From: Lachnospiraceae bacterium
GTDB lineage: Bacteria > Bacillota > Clostridia > Lachnospirales > Lachnospiraceae
Direction of reading: 5' to 3'
Assembly: GCA_910576125.1 (NCBI GenBank)
Contig: CAJTHM010000002.1
Coordinates: 124,001 to 188,000, forward strand
Length of the DNA stretch: 64,000 bases
The translations under genes and the position numbers were made by a program. The notes below the pieces were generated by a model, which was not told the origin of the DNA, ran no database searches, and saw nothing but the letters and a program-made list of their open reading frames with translations. Positions 29,371-38,146 of the stretch are shown piece after piece; positions within the stretch are counted from its first letter, which is position 1, and every line of letters starts with the position of its first letter.

Positions 29371-29448
29371 AAGCAAAGCTGCAAAAGCATTCTGGTAATG
29401 GCAGGGTACAAGATAGCGGACAAATATGCCGGATATAAGGTATGGTAG
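29371..29448 (+). pseudogene. C-terminal remnant of an LplB-type permease
   Basis: Translation of 29389-29448 gives a 19-residue tail ending AGYKIADKYAGYKVW before a TAG. It closely resembles the end of the intact LplB-type permease at 60105 (YRLADKLAGYKIF). The LplC-type permease follows 9 bases later, the normal gene order, so this is what remains of the first permease after a deletion. Confidence 0.72.
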
Positions 29449-29457
29449 GAGAGAGGT

Positions 29458-30354
29458 ATGAAGACAAAGATAAAAACTTCCATGGGAAGAAAAGTGTTTT
29501 TGGCGGCGGATGTGGTGACTGTGGTGGTATTGTCTGTCCTGTGCATGATTCCCCTGCTGAATCTGCTGGCGATTTCATTCAGTTCCTCCCAGGCGATTAT
29601 AGAAAATAAGGTGACACTCTATCCGGTGGATTTCACACTGAATGCCTACGAATATGTAGTTCAAAGCCGGAAGTTCTGGACTTCGGTCAGAGTCAGCCTG
29701 CTCAGGATCCTGCTGGGCGTGCCGGTCAATGTGCTGATGACGATTCTGGCGGCATACCCCTTGTCGAAGGACCCGAATCAGTTCAGAGCGCGCAGATTCT
29801 ATGTGGCGTATATGATGATTGTGATGCTGTTCAACGGAGGCCTGATGCCGACTTATTATGTGGTGGCGAAGACCGGCCTGATCGACAGCGTCTGATCCCT
29901 GGTTCTTCCGGGGGCGGTTCCGGTGTTCAGCTGTATCGTGCTGTTGAATTTTTTCCGGGGAATTCCCTCGGAATTAGAGGAATCGGCAAAGCTGGACGGA
30001 GCGGGACAATGGACCATACTGACAAAGATTTATCTGCCGCTCTCAAAGCCGTCCATAGCCACGGTGACATTGTTCAGCCTGGTAAATCATTGGAATTCCT
30101 ATTTTGACGGATTGATTTATTCGAACCGCACCCAGAATTATCCATTGCAGTCATATCTCCAGACAATTGTGGTCTCGACGACAGATTTGATAAAAAACGG
30201 CGATATTGACGCATTGATGAAGCTGACCAACATCAATGATATCAATATGCGAGCGGCGCAGGTATTCATTTCCGTGGTGCCGCTGATGGCAGTGTACCCG
30301 TTCCTGCAGAAATACTTCACCATGGGCCTGGTTTTGGGCAGTGTGAAAGGATAA
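29458..30354 (+). pseudogene. LplC-type sugar permease interrupted by one TGA
   Basis: One frame runs from ATG 29458 to 30354 (298 codons) apart from TGA at 29893-29895. Both halves match the intact LplC-type permease at 61013: LIDSV-stop-SLVLPGAVPVF here, LIDSLWALILPAAVPVY there, so a Trp codon (TGG) became TGA. The second half keeps the EAA-type loop ESAKLDGAGQWTILTKIYLP and the family ending VLGSVKG. Six membrane spans would be expected in the intact form. With a Trp-to-stop change and a broken first permease, the transporter should be dead. Confidence 0.82.
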
Positions 30355-30368
30355 GAGGGGAGATAAGT

Positions 30369-33231
30369 ATGGAAAGGAAGAGAAGTATTCCTTGGATGGA
30401 GCAGTTTTCCCGGCCGGATATGGAATATCGGCCGGAGGTAAGATGGTGGCTGGCAGAAGGATTCCACACGGACCAGACGCTCTTAAAGGACATTGGAATG
30501 ATAGAGGAGGCCGGGTTCGGAGCCATTGAGTTTCTGGCTATGGATGAGCCGGGGGCCGATTCCTCTCTGTACGGGTGGGGATCGGAGGAGTGGATCCACG
30601 ATTCCCATGTTGTGATGGCGGCGGCCACGGAGAAAGGCATGGGCGTTTCCATGACCAGCGGCACCAACTGGTCAAACGCGAATCTGATAACGATTACGCC
30701 GGATGATAAGGCGGCGGCCAAGGAGCTGGACTATACCTCCGAAATTCTGCAGCCCGGCCGTTCCAGATCCGGATTGCTGAAAAAATGCGAGCTGACCCGC
30801 CCCGGTGTCTGCGCGCAGGAGCTGATTGCGGTCCTGGCCATGAAAAGGCAGGGCAACACGGAAGAAGCGACGATTTTGGACCAGGATTCCTGTATTCTGC
30901 TCACGGATCAGGTAAAGGATGAGGCGCTGGATTTTACGGCGCCCACGGACGGAGAATATGAGCTGTTCGCGTTCTGGCTTCACGGAACCGGCCAGACGGC
31001 ATCGCCCTCCGTCAGCGTATCCTATACCATCAATTATATTGACCGCTATGGGGTGGAAGCGTTTATAGACTACTGGAACCGGGAAGTGATCACAGAGGAG
31101 ATAAAAGGATTTCTGGGAAAGAACCATCGGGTGCAGATGTACATGGACTCCCTGGAGCTTTCCACCTACGGCAGGGGAGGGCAGTTCTGGGGCTATCATC
31201 CGTTACCATTATTATTACACCTGCGGGGACAGCGTTTTCCTGGAAAAGCTCCGCAATGATCTGTATCAGACCATGACCGACCTGTATATGGAGAACATGC
31301 TCCGTCCCATGCAGGAATGGCTGCACAGCATCGGAATGACCCTGCGCAGCGAGATATCCTATGGACTGCCCTTTGAAATCTCCCAGCCGGGAAAATATGT
31401 GGACGGCATTGAGACGGAATCGCTGGAGTTCTGCTCTCAAATCGAGTCTTTCCGGAATCTGGCGGGTCCGTCACATCTGTACCGGCGCCTGTATTCCAGC
31501 GAGACCGGCGCTTCCCTCATGAATTATATGAATGGCCTGGAGTTTTACACCCAGATTATTTATACACAATTCGCGGCCGGAGTAGCCCCGACGGTACTGC
31601 ATGGCTATGCCGGCATTGCCGGAAGCGACGCCTCCACCAGGTGGCCCGGGCACGAGGGGATGTGGCCGGTATTCTCGGAGCGGTTCGGCAGCCGGCAGCC
31701 GTCATACTGCCACTATGGGGACTGGACCGCGATGATTTCCAGATACCAGCTGATGCTGCGGCAGGGCAGGCCCCGGGTGGATCTGGGCATTCTCCGTCTG
31801 GATTATAATTTCAACAACCTGATATCCTGGGGGCTGGATAATCTCACGGAGCTGGATTATTATGAGAACAAGGGATTCCGCGCCAATGAGGGGCTGTATT
31901 GGAAAGATATGTCGCTGCAGAATATGGGCTATACCTATGATTATTTCGCGCCGCAGATTCTGGAGGAGGATTTCGTCAAGTGGGAAGACGGGATGCTTGA
32001 CCCGGAAGGCGCAGGATATCAGGCGCTGCTTGTCTATCAGGAGGCGCTGCCATATTCTGCCGCGCTGAAATTATATCAGCTGGCGCAGGCCGGGATGCCT
32101 TTGCTGTTCGTGGACGGAGTGAACGAGACGCTTCGCCCGGAGGGGATTTCCTATACCCACAGGCAGGCGGCGGTGCGCACGGCTTCTCTGGATCGAAAGG
32201 ATGAAGCGCTGGCGGAAATCATTGCCGGAATGAAAGCGCTTCCCAATGTGCGGGAGATTCAGGAGCAGGGACAGACGCTGGAGACATTGCGGGAGATGGG
32301 GATTATCCCCCGGGCGGCATTTCTGGAGAAGAATCCATGTATCCTGACGAATCTGCGGGAAGACGAAAGCGGCAAATATCTCTTTGTATATCAGTTTATG
32401 TATACAAAGCAGGAGCCGTCGGATGTGACGCTTTCGGTGGAGGGGATCGGCAGGCCCTGGCGTCTGGACTGCTGGAGCGGAGAAATAGGGCAGATTCCGG
32501 ATTACAGGCAGCATATGGGGAGGACGGAACTGAAACTGCATTTGCAGCCGGGCGAGGCATGCATGATTTATCTGGAGCATTCGTCGCAGGAAGAAAAGCC
32601 GCAGGATAGCAGGCCGTCAGAGTGGGATGTCCCGGAACCTGTCCGGCTGCGGCAATGGGATCTGGTGGTAGAAGACTGGAATGAGGGAAGAAAGGTTTCC
32701 ATCCTGGAAAACCGGGGTTTAGGTATCGAGACCGAAGAAGTATATTATGAGACCTCCAAAGAGAGGATTCATGTGCCGGAGACGGATTTGAGGCCCTGGT
32801 GCGAAATACCGCAGATTGGCCCCGAAGTTTCCGGTGTGGGATATTATACCGCAAATGCTGTGCTGTCGGAAGAATGGGTCGGCGCCTGCGGCACGGTTCT
32901 TGCGCTGGGTTCCACAAACGGGAATACGGCGGCAGTATATGTCAATGGAAAAAAGGCGGGATTAGTGGATTTCAACGTGAACAGAATCGACATTTCGAAG
33001 CTGTTGGTTCCGGGGGAAAATACCATATGTATAGAGGTTTCCAGCACATTGAATAACCGGCTCCTGGCCCGGGGGTATTATAAGAAAGCGGGTCTTTGCA
33101 CGCTTCAGATCAATGATGAGGACGCGGAGCTTCCGGAAGATTCCCCTTTCAACATCAAAGCGTCGGTCCGGGAGTATGGTCTGACGGGTGAGGTGACGCT
33201 GATTCCCTATCGGCGCGAAAGGCCGGAATAG
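30369..33231 (+). pseudogene. GH106-like glycosidase split by a frameshift
   Basis: Two frames, 30369-31259 and 31273-33231, together encode about 950 residues of one glycoside hydrolase. The first begins with RPEVRWWLAEGF, EEAGFGAIEFLAMDE and GVSMTSGTNWS, the start pattern of GH106 alpha-L-rhamnosidases and relatives. The second continues the catalytic region (RWPGHEGMWPVFSERFG) and ends in a galactose-binding-like beta domain (about 32860-33080: VYVNGKKAGLVDFN). The frames meet near 31185-31205: the first runs off into unrelated residues after QFWGY, while the other frame already reads YHYYYTCGDSVFLEKL from about 31204. The missing signal peptide implies intracellular action on imported oligosaccharides. 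GH106 membership is moderately sure. Confidence 0.7.
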
Positions 33232-33300
33232 GGTTTTGGGACATGTGCCGTATGCTTATGGCGGAGCCCGGGGACGCATGGGGGTTTAGAAAAAGTTCAC

Positions 33301-33329
33301 TTGTGCAGAGCGGCATTTTCGAGTATACT
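33301..33329 (+). promoter_or_regulatory. Candidate promoter of clpX-like gene
   Basis: TTGTGC (33301-33306), 17-base spacer, TATACT (33324-33329), 42 bases before the ATG. The -10 is good, the -35 weak. Confidence 0.5.
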
Positions 33330-33371
33330 GGAGACAGGTTCCATAATACGCGAAAATAAGGAGACAAAGCC

Positions 33372-34913
33372 ATGTCTGATATATATGACGAAAAAGAGGA
33401 AGAAAAAAGGGCCGAAGAAAGCACAGGAGAAAAGAAGACAGACCTGACAGAGGGGCATTCGGACGCCTCCGCCACCAAGAACGCGGGAAAGGGCGACAAT
33501 AAGGACTACGAGGATGTCTGCTTCATCTGCCGCCGTCCGGAGAGCAAGGCAGGCAAGATGTTCAGGCTGCCCAACAATATCTGCATCTGCAACGACTGCA
33601 TGCACAAGACCATGGAGACGGTCAGCCAGTTCGATTATCAGGGGATGCTGAACAATCCCCGGCTGCAGAACGACTTGGATCAGATGGCGAAGCAGAACGG
33701 ATTCCCCAATATCAGCTTCGTGAACCTGGCGGACCTGCGGGGGGACGGCGGCATCCCCAACAAGCAGAAGCTGAAGAAAAAGAAGAAAGAGAACCCGGAG
33801 CCGGCGCTGAACATCCGGGACATCCCCGCGCCCCACAAAATCAAGGCCAGCCTGGACGAATATGTGGTAGGTCAGGAGCATGCCAAGAAAGTCATCTCCG
33901 TGGCGGTGTACAATCACTACAAGCGCGTAGCCACCGGCACCATGGACAATATCGAGATAGAGAAGTCCAACATGCTCATGATCGGCCCCACCGGCTGCGG
34001 CAAGACCTACCTGGTGAAGACCCTGGCCAGGCTCCTGGACGTGCCCCTTGCCATCGCGGACGCCACCTCCCTGACGGAGGCGGGCTATATCGGCGACGAC
34101 ATCGAGTCTGTGGTGTCCAAGCTCCTGGCGGCTGCGGACAATGACGTGGAGAAAGCGGAGCGGGGCATCATCTTCATCGACGAGATTGACAAGATAGCAA
34201 AGAAAAAGAACACCAACACCCGGGACGTCAGCGGCGAGAGCGTCCAGCAGGGGATGCTGAAGCTTTTGGAGGGAGCCGAAATCGAAGTACCCGTGGGGGC
34301 TAACAGCAAGAACGCCATGGTGCCCCTGGCCACGGTGAACACCAGGAATATCCTGTTCATCTGTGGGGGCGCGTTCCCGGACCTGGAGGAGATTATCAAG
34401 GAGCGGCTGAACAAGAGCGCCTCCATGGGCTTCAATTCCGAGCTGAAAGACAAGTATGACAAAGATAAGAACATCCTCTCCAAGGTGACGGTGGAGGATA
34501 TCCGGAAGTTCGGCATGATTCCGGAATTCATCGGCCGTCTGCCCATTATCTTTACTCTACAGGGGCTGACCAGGGATATGATGGTGAAAGTCCTGAAAGA
34601 GCCCAGGAACGCTATCCTGAAGCAGTACCAGAAGCTTCTGGAGCTGGATGAGGTGAAGCTGGAGTTCGCAGAAGAGGCCCTGGAGGCCATCGCCGATAAG
34701 GCCATGAAGCGGGATACCGGCGCCAGGGCCCTGCGGTCCATCATAGAGGATTTCATGCTGGACATCATGTACGAGATACCGAAGGACGACAATATCGGGC
34801 GGGTCACCATTACGAAAGAATACATCGAGGGCACGGGAGGCCCCGTCATCGATATCCGCGGCAACCAGATATTGGAGGATGTGGACAAGCTGAAAGAAAT
34901 ACCGATGAAATAG
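33372..34913 (+). CDS. clpX: ATP-dependent Clp protease ATPase subunit ClpX, long form
   Basis: AAA+ unfoldase that feeds substrates to ClpP. Seen: the ClpX zinc-binding domain with C50-x2-C53 and C73-x2-C76, Walker A GPTGCGKT (from G205), Walker B IIFIDEIDKI, VSGESVQQGMLKLLEG, and GMIPEFIGRLP (sensor/Arg-finger region). At 513 residues it is about 90 longer than common ClpX (about 420), with a charged 48-residue N-terminal tail and a Lys-rich linker (about 90-155, KKKKKE) between zinc and AAA domains. No clpP or tig is adjacent, so this may be a second ClpX paralogue. AAGGAG precedes the ATG and a terminator follows. Confidence 0.93.
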   Translation: MSDIYDEKEEEKRAEESTGEKKTDLTEGHSDASATKNAGKGDNKDYEDVCFICRRPESKAGKMFRLPNNICICNDCMHKTMETVSQFDYQGMLNNPRLQNDLDQMAKQNGFPNISFVNLADLRGDGGIPNKQKLKKKKKENPEPALNIRDIPAPHKIKASLDEYVVGQEHAKKVISVAVYNHYKRVATGTMDNIEIEKSNMLMIGPTGCGKTYLVKTLARLLDVPLAIADATSLTEAGYIGDDIESVVSKLLAAADNDVEKAERGIIFIDEIDKIAKKKNTNTRDVSGESVQQGMLKLLEGAEIEVPVGANSKNAMVPLATVNTRNILFICGGAFPDLEEIIKERLNKSASMGFNSELKDKYDKDKNILSKVTVEDIRKFGMIPEFIGRLPIIFTLQGLTRDMMVKVLKEPRNAILKQYQKLLELDEVKLEFAEEALEAIADKAMKRDTGARALRSIIEDFMLDIMYEIPKDDNIGRVTITKEYIEGTGGPVIDIRGNQILEDVDKLKEIPMK

Positions 34914-34950
34914 GACAAAGCAGGATATAGCGGAATAGAGTAGGATAAAG

Positions 34951-34997
34951 AAAAAGCCATGACAGCAGGGAGAAAGCCTTGCGCGTCATGGCTTTTT
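34951..34997 (+). terminator. Rho-independent terminator after clpX-like gene
   Basis: A 13-bp stem (34951-34963 with 34985-34997) with flanking A and T runs, so possibly bidirectional. Confidence 0.85.
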
Positions 34998-35033
34998 GAT
35001 GCCTGTTCCCATACGCCGGGCTATGCTTTTTCC

Positions 35034-35060
35034 CATGAAAGTATAGTATTTCCTATGTTC
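35034..35060 (+). promoter_or_regulatory. Shared 27-bp motif, copy 1 (upstream of M55 gene)
   Basis: Matches 36045-36071 at 22 of 27 positions, including AGTATAG and ATTTCC cores. It lies 69 bases before the M55 start. A -10-like TATTTT is at 35080-35085, about 20 bases past the motif, nearly the same spacing as in copy 2. This suggests an activator site over a weak -35. Confidence 0.5.
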
Positions 35061-35128
35061 AAAAGAAATAAGGCTGTGCTATTTTGAAAGCGTAATGGAA
35101 AAATGGCGCGGAAAGGAGAAGAATATCT

Positions 35129-35941
35129 ATGGAAAGAATCTTAGACGGAAAAAAGTTCTATATCGGAGTGGACTGCGAGGGTGCGGCATGTGTGGTGGGA
35201 GAGCCGGGAAAAGGACTGGGGCAGGGTGGCCAGTATCGTTTTGCGGTGCAGCAGGCCGCCAGGGAAGCCAATGCAGCCGCGCAGGAGCTGTTCGAGCTGG
35301 GGGCGGAGACTGTGGTAATCTGGGACAATCATGGGAATGGATGTAATTTTGACTATGAGTTATTGGATTCACGTGTAAATATCGCGCTTGGAAGCGGGCA
35401 CAGGGGACGTTTTCCGCTTTTGGACGAGGACTACGCAGGGGTGATGTTCATCGGATACCATGCCCGGGAAAATACGGCGGGAGCGGTCCTGGCCCATACT
35501 TATTCATCCGCGGCATATCAGTACTACAAATTGAATGGCCGTGAAGTGGGGGAGATGGAGGTGGACGCGGCCTTTGCGGCGCTGAAGGAGGTGCCCGTGA
35601 TGTTCTGCGCATCGGATTACTGCGGGATACGGCAGGCGAAGGAATCTTTCCCCTGGGTGGAAACCGTGGTCACTAAGAAAGGGATGAGCTGGACGTCCGC
35701 TGTGAGCAAGCATCCTTTGGCGGTGTGCGAGGAAATCAGGGAAACTGTCCGTCGGGCTGCACTTCGCCTGGAAGAGATGGAATGTTACCGCCTGCCGTCA
35801 CCGCTGGAGGTGGAAATCCGCTACAAGAGAATGGAGGATGCGTCCAGGGCTATTCTGGTGGATTGGGAGGGGAAGCCATTCGCCTTATCGGATGCTTTCA
35901 CACGGAAAGGAATCATGAACAGCATAGAGGGACTTTTTTGA
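35129..35941 (+). CDS. M55-family D-aminopeptidase, DppA-like
   Basis: Zinc peptidase that releases D-amino acids from the N-terminus of peptides, as B. subtilis DppA does with D-Ala peptides. At 270 residues it is normal length. The N-terminal metal motif is GVDCEGAACVV (D-x-E); other expected metal and catalytic His residues occur in IGYHA and VLAHTYSS, with GEMEVDA supplying a Glu. AAAGGAG precedes the ATG. It has a terminator before it and its own upstream motif, which is repeated before the sugar importer. With NagA/NagB-like genes in the same island, breakdown of peptidoglycan fragments is a reasonable guess. Confidence 0.88.
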   Translation: MERILDGKKFYIGVDCEGAACVVGEPGKGLGQGGQYRFAVQQAAREANAAAQELFELGAETVVIWDNHGNGCNFDYELLDSRVNIALGSGHRGRFPLLDEDYAGVMFIGYHARENTAGAVLAHTYSSAAYQYYKLNGREVGEMEVDAAFAALKEVPVMFCASDYCGIRQAKESFPWVETVVTKKGMSWTSAVSKHPLAVCEEIRETVRRAALRLEEMECYRLPSPLEVEIRYKRMEDASRAILVDWEGKPFALSDAFTRKGIMNSIEGLF

Positions 35942-36044
35942 GGAAAAGCCAGCAATATAACGGTGGATATATGAGGAAAAAAGACATGCATATAAATAAA
36001 GCCGAAGAAAATGACAAGAAACAATCTGTTCATATATTTTCTAC

Positions 36045-36071
36045 CATAAAAGTATAGAATTTCCCATTTTT
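36045..36071 (+). promoter_or_regulatory. Shared 27-bp motif, copy 2 (upstream of importer operon)
   Basis: Second copy of the motif at 35034. It is followed after 18 bases by TATACT (36090-36095), a good -10 box with no good -35, about 80 bases before the permease start. This layout fits control by an activator such as the AraC-type regulator encoded at 39789. Confidence 0.5.
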
Positions 36072-36177
36072 CGTTGTATAGATGCATGATATACTTAAAT
36101 AAGAACAAATGATTTACTAATGAAACGCCGAAACACGTACAGGAAGGCTGCGGATTAGGGAAAGGTATGGGAATTGT

Positions 36178-37104
36178 ATGAAGCGATTGAGAAGATTTGG
36201 GCATAGGCTGTGGAAAGACCGTATGCTTACGTTGATGGCGCTGCCGGCTCTGGCGCTGATGATTTTATTTAATTATGTGCCTATGAGCGGCCTGGTCCTG
36301 GCGTTTAAGAAATTCGACTATTCCAAAGGGCTGTTCTGGAGTCCGTGGAACGGACTGGAGAATTTCAGGCTGCTGTTTTTGTCGGGGGACACTTTCTGGC
36401 GCATTACCCGCAATACGCTGCTTTATTATGTGATGTTCACTGCCGTGGGAACAATCTGTGAAGTGGCCCTTGCCATCGGGATTTATGAACTGGTATTTAA
36501 AAAACTTGGAAAGGGGATTCAGAGCATCCTGATTCTGCCCACATTCATCTCTTTCGTGGCGGTCTCCTATATTGTGGAGGCCCTGCTGCAGAACAACACA
36601 GGCCTGGTGAACCAGTTTTTGATGTCCCTGGGAAAGGAATCCATCTATTTCTACATGGAGAGCAAGTATTGGCCTATGATTCTTCTTCTTGTGAAGATAT
36701 GGAAAGGCACAGGATACGGATCGGTGCTGTATCTGGCTACTTTGAGCGGCGTGGACACCCAGCTGTATGAGGCGGCCATGCTGGACGGGGCCAACCGACG
36801 CCAGCAGCGCCGCTATATCACGCTCCCGATGCTGCTTCCCATGATTACCATCATGCTGCTTTTGAGCATCGGATCCGTGATGCATTCTGACACGGGTATT
36901 TTCTATCAGACTACGAAAAATATCGGCGCTCTGTATGAGACGACCCAGGTGCTGGACAGCTATGTGCTGAATGCTATCATGAAGTCTTCAAATTACGGTG
37001 TGACGACGGCCATTACCCTGTACCAGTCGGTGATAGGCTTTGCGCTGACCGTTTCAGTCAATATGGTTGTCCGGAAGATTTCTCCGGAGAACGCATTGTT
37101 TTAG
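36178..37104 (+). CDS. Sugar ABC importer permease, LplB type
   Basis: First membrane subunit of a CUT1-family carbohydrate importer. The 308 residues have six spans, starting with LMALPALALMILFNYVPMSGLVLAF, a strong LplB/YtcP-family opening, and an EAA loop near 195-215 (YEAAMLDGANRRQQRRYITLP) that docks the ATPase. No ATPase gene is near; such importers normally borrow a shared MsmX-like ATPase. It leads the operon of permeases, solute-binding protein and two-component pair. Confidence 0.92.
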   Translation: MKRLRRFGHRLWKDRMLTLMALPALALMILFNYVPMSGLVLAFKKFDYSKGLFWSPWNGLENFRLLFLSGDTFWRITRNTLLYYVMFTAVGTICEVALAIGIYELVFKKLGKGIQSILILPTFISFVAVSYIVEALLQNNTGLVNQFLMSLGKESIYFYMESKYWPMILLLVKIWKGTGYGSVLYLATLSGVDTQLYEAAMLDGANRRQQRRYITLPMLLPMITIMLLLSIGSVMHSDTGIFYQTTKNIGALYETTQVLDSYVLNAIMKSSNYGVTTAITLYQSVIGFALTVSVNMVVRKISPENALF

Positions 37105-37122
37105 AAAGGGGGTGGCGGCTTT

Positions 37123-38007
37123 ATGAGGAAAAAGGTTACGGCAGGGCAGATTATACTTTTGATTGTGCTGATTATTTTGGCGGCGGCCTGTCTGTTTCCC
37201 CTGGCATTGGTAGTAACGGCATCGTTCAGCAGTGAAATCAGTTTGATTCAGAACGGATTCCTTCTGATACCAGAAGAGTGGTCGCTGGACGGATGGAACT
37301 ATGTGATGAACCTGGGTACGCAGCTTTTGGTCTCGTATCGCAATACATTTTTCATCACGATTGTGGGGACTCTGACCAGTCTGCTGGTGATGAGCATGCT
37401 GGCGTTCGTGCTGAGCCACCGCGACTTCGTATTTCGGAAACTCATCACCATGATATTGCTGGGAACCATGCTGTTTTCCGGAGGGAGGCTCGCCACCTAT
37501 CTGGTCAATACCACGATTTACCATCTGAAAGACACGATGCTGATTTTGTGCCTGCCCACGGTATCGGCGATGTATGTGATCATCCTGCGCACTTATATCC
37601 AGCAGAACATTACGGATTCCCTGCTGGATTCAGCGAAGATAGACGGAGCGGGAGACTTCAGGATTTATGCGCAGATTGTCATGCCTCTGCTCCCGCCTGC
37701 GCTTGCGTCAGTGGGATTCATGGTGGCCATCGGTTACTGGAACAACTGGGAGACCAGTTATCTGTACATAACCAGCAACAGCAAAATGCCTCTGCAGCTG
37801 CTGTTGATGAAGACGGAGAAGATGATTGAAGAGCTCAACAGGAGCGACATCGGGGCCCAGGCCCTGGCGATGATGTCAGAAATGCTTCCATCGGTCAGCG
37901 CCCGTATGGCCATGCTGATTACGGTGCTGGGGCCGATAATGATCGCTTATCCGTTCTTCCAGAGGTATTTCATACAGGGTCTGACGGTTGGATCCGTGAA
38001 AGGCTAA
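37123..38007 (+). CDS. Sugar ABC importer permease, LplC type
   Basis: Second membrane subunit, 294 residues, 18 bases after the first with AAAGGGGGTGG as ribosome site. Six spans; the EAA-type loop reads LDSAKIDGAGDFRIYAQIVMP; the protein ends with GLTVGSVKG, the family's usual tail. It pairs with the LplB-type subunit and the lipoprotein at 38147. Confidence 0.92.
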   Translation: MRKKVTAGQIILLIVLIILAAACLFPLALVVTASFSSEISLIQNGFLLIPEEWSLDGWNYVMNLGTQLLVSYRNTFFITIVGTLTSLLVMSMLAFVLSHRDFVFRKLITMILLGTMLFSGGRLATYLVNTTIYHLKDTMLILCLPTVSAMYVIILRTYIQQNITDSLLDSAKIDGAGDFRIYAQIVMPLLPPALASVGFMVAIGYWNNWETSYLYITSNSKMPLQLLLMKTEKMIEELNRSDIGAQALAMMSEMLPSVSARMAMLITVLGPIMIAYPFFQRYFIQGLTVGSVKG

Positions 38008-38146
38008 GCGGGCTGAAGCAGGTTTTAGCCAGAGTATTTCTGAATGAAAGGCAACGCCAGGCGCCGGCGTATGAATTCGGTATGTACTGTGGTTTAAAAT
38101 AGACGCAAAAAGGTTAAGTTAGACTATAGAGGAAGAGGAGAGAAGA

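Noticed and set aside
29893..29895. TGA as selenocysteine or a recoded Trp codon
   Set aside because: No SECIS-like hairpin was seen after it, permeases do not use selenocysteine, and TGA serves as a normal stop in many other genes of the window. Neighbouring genes are broken too.
35095..35346. 83-codon frame overlapping the M55 gene start
   Set aside because: A frame shadow of the M55 gene with no conserved features.
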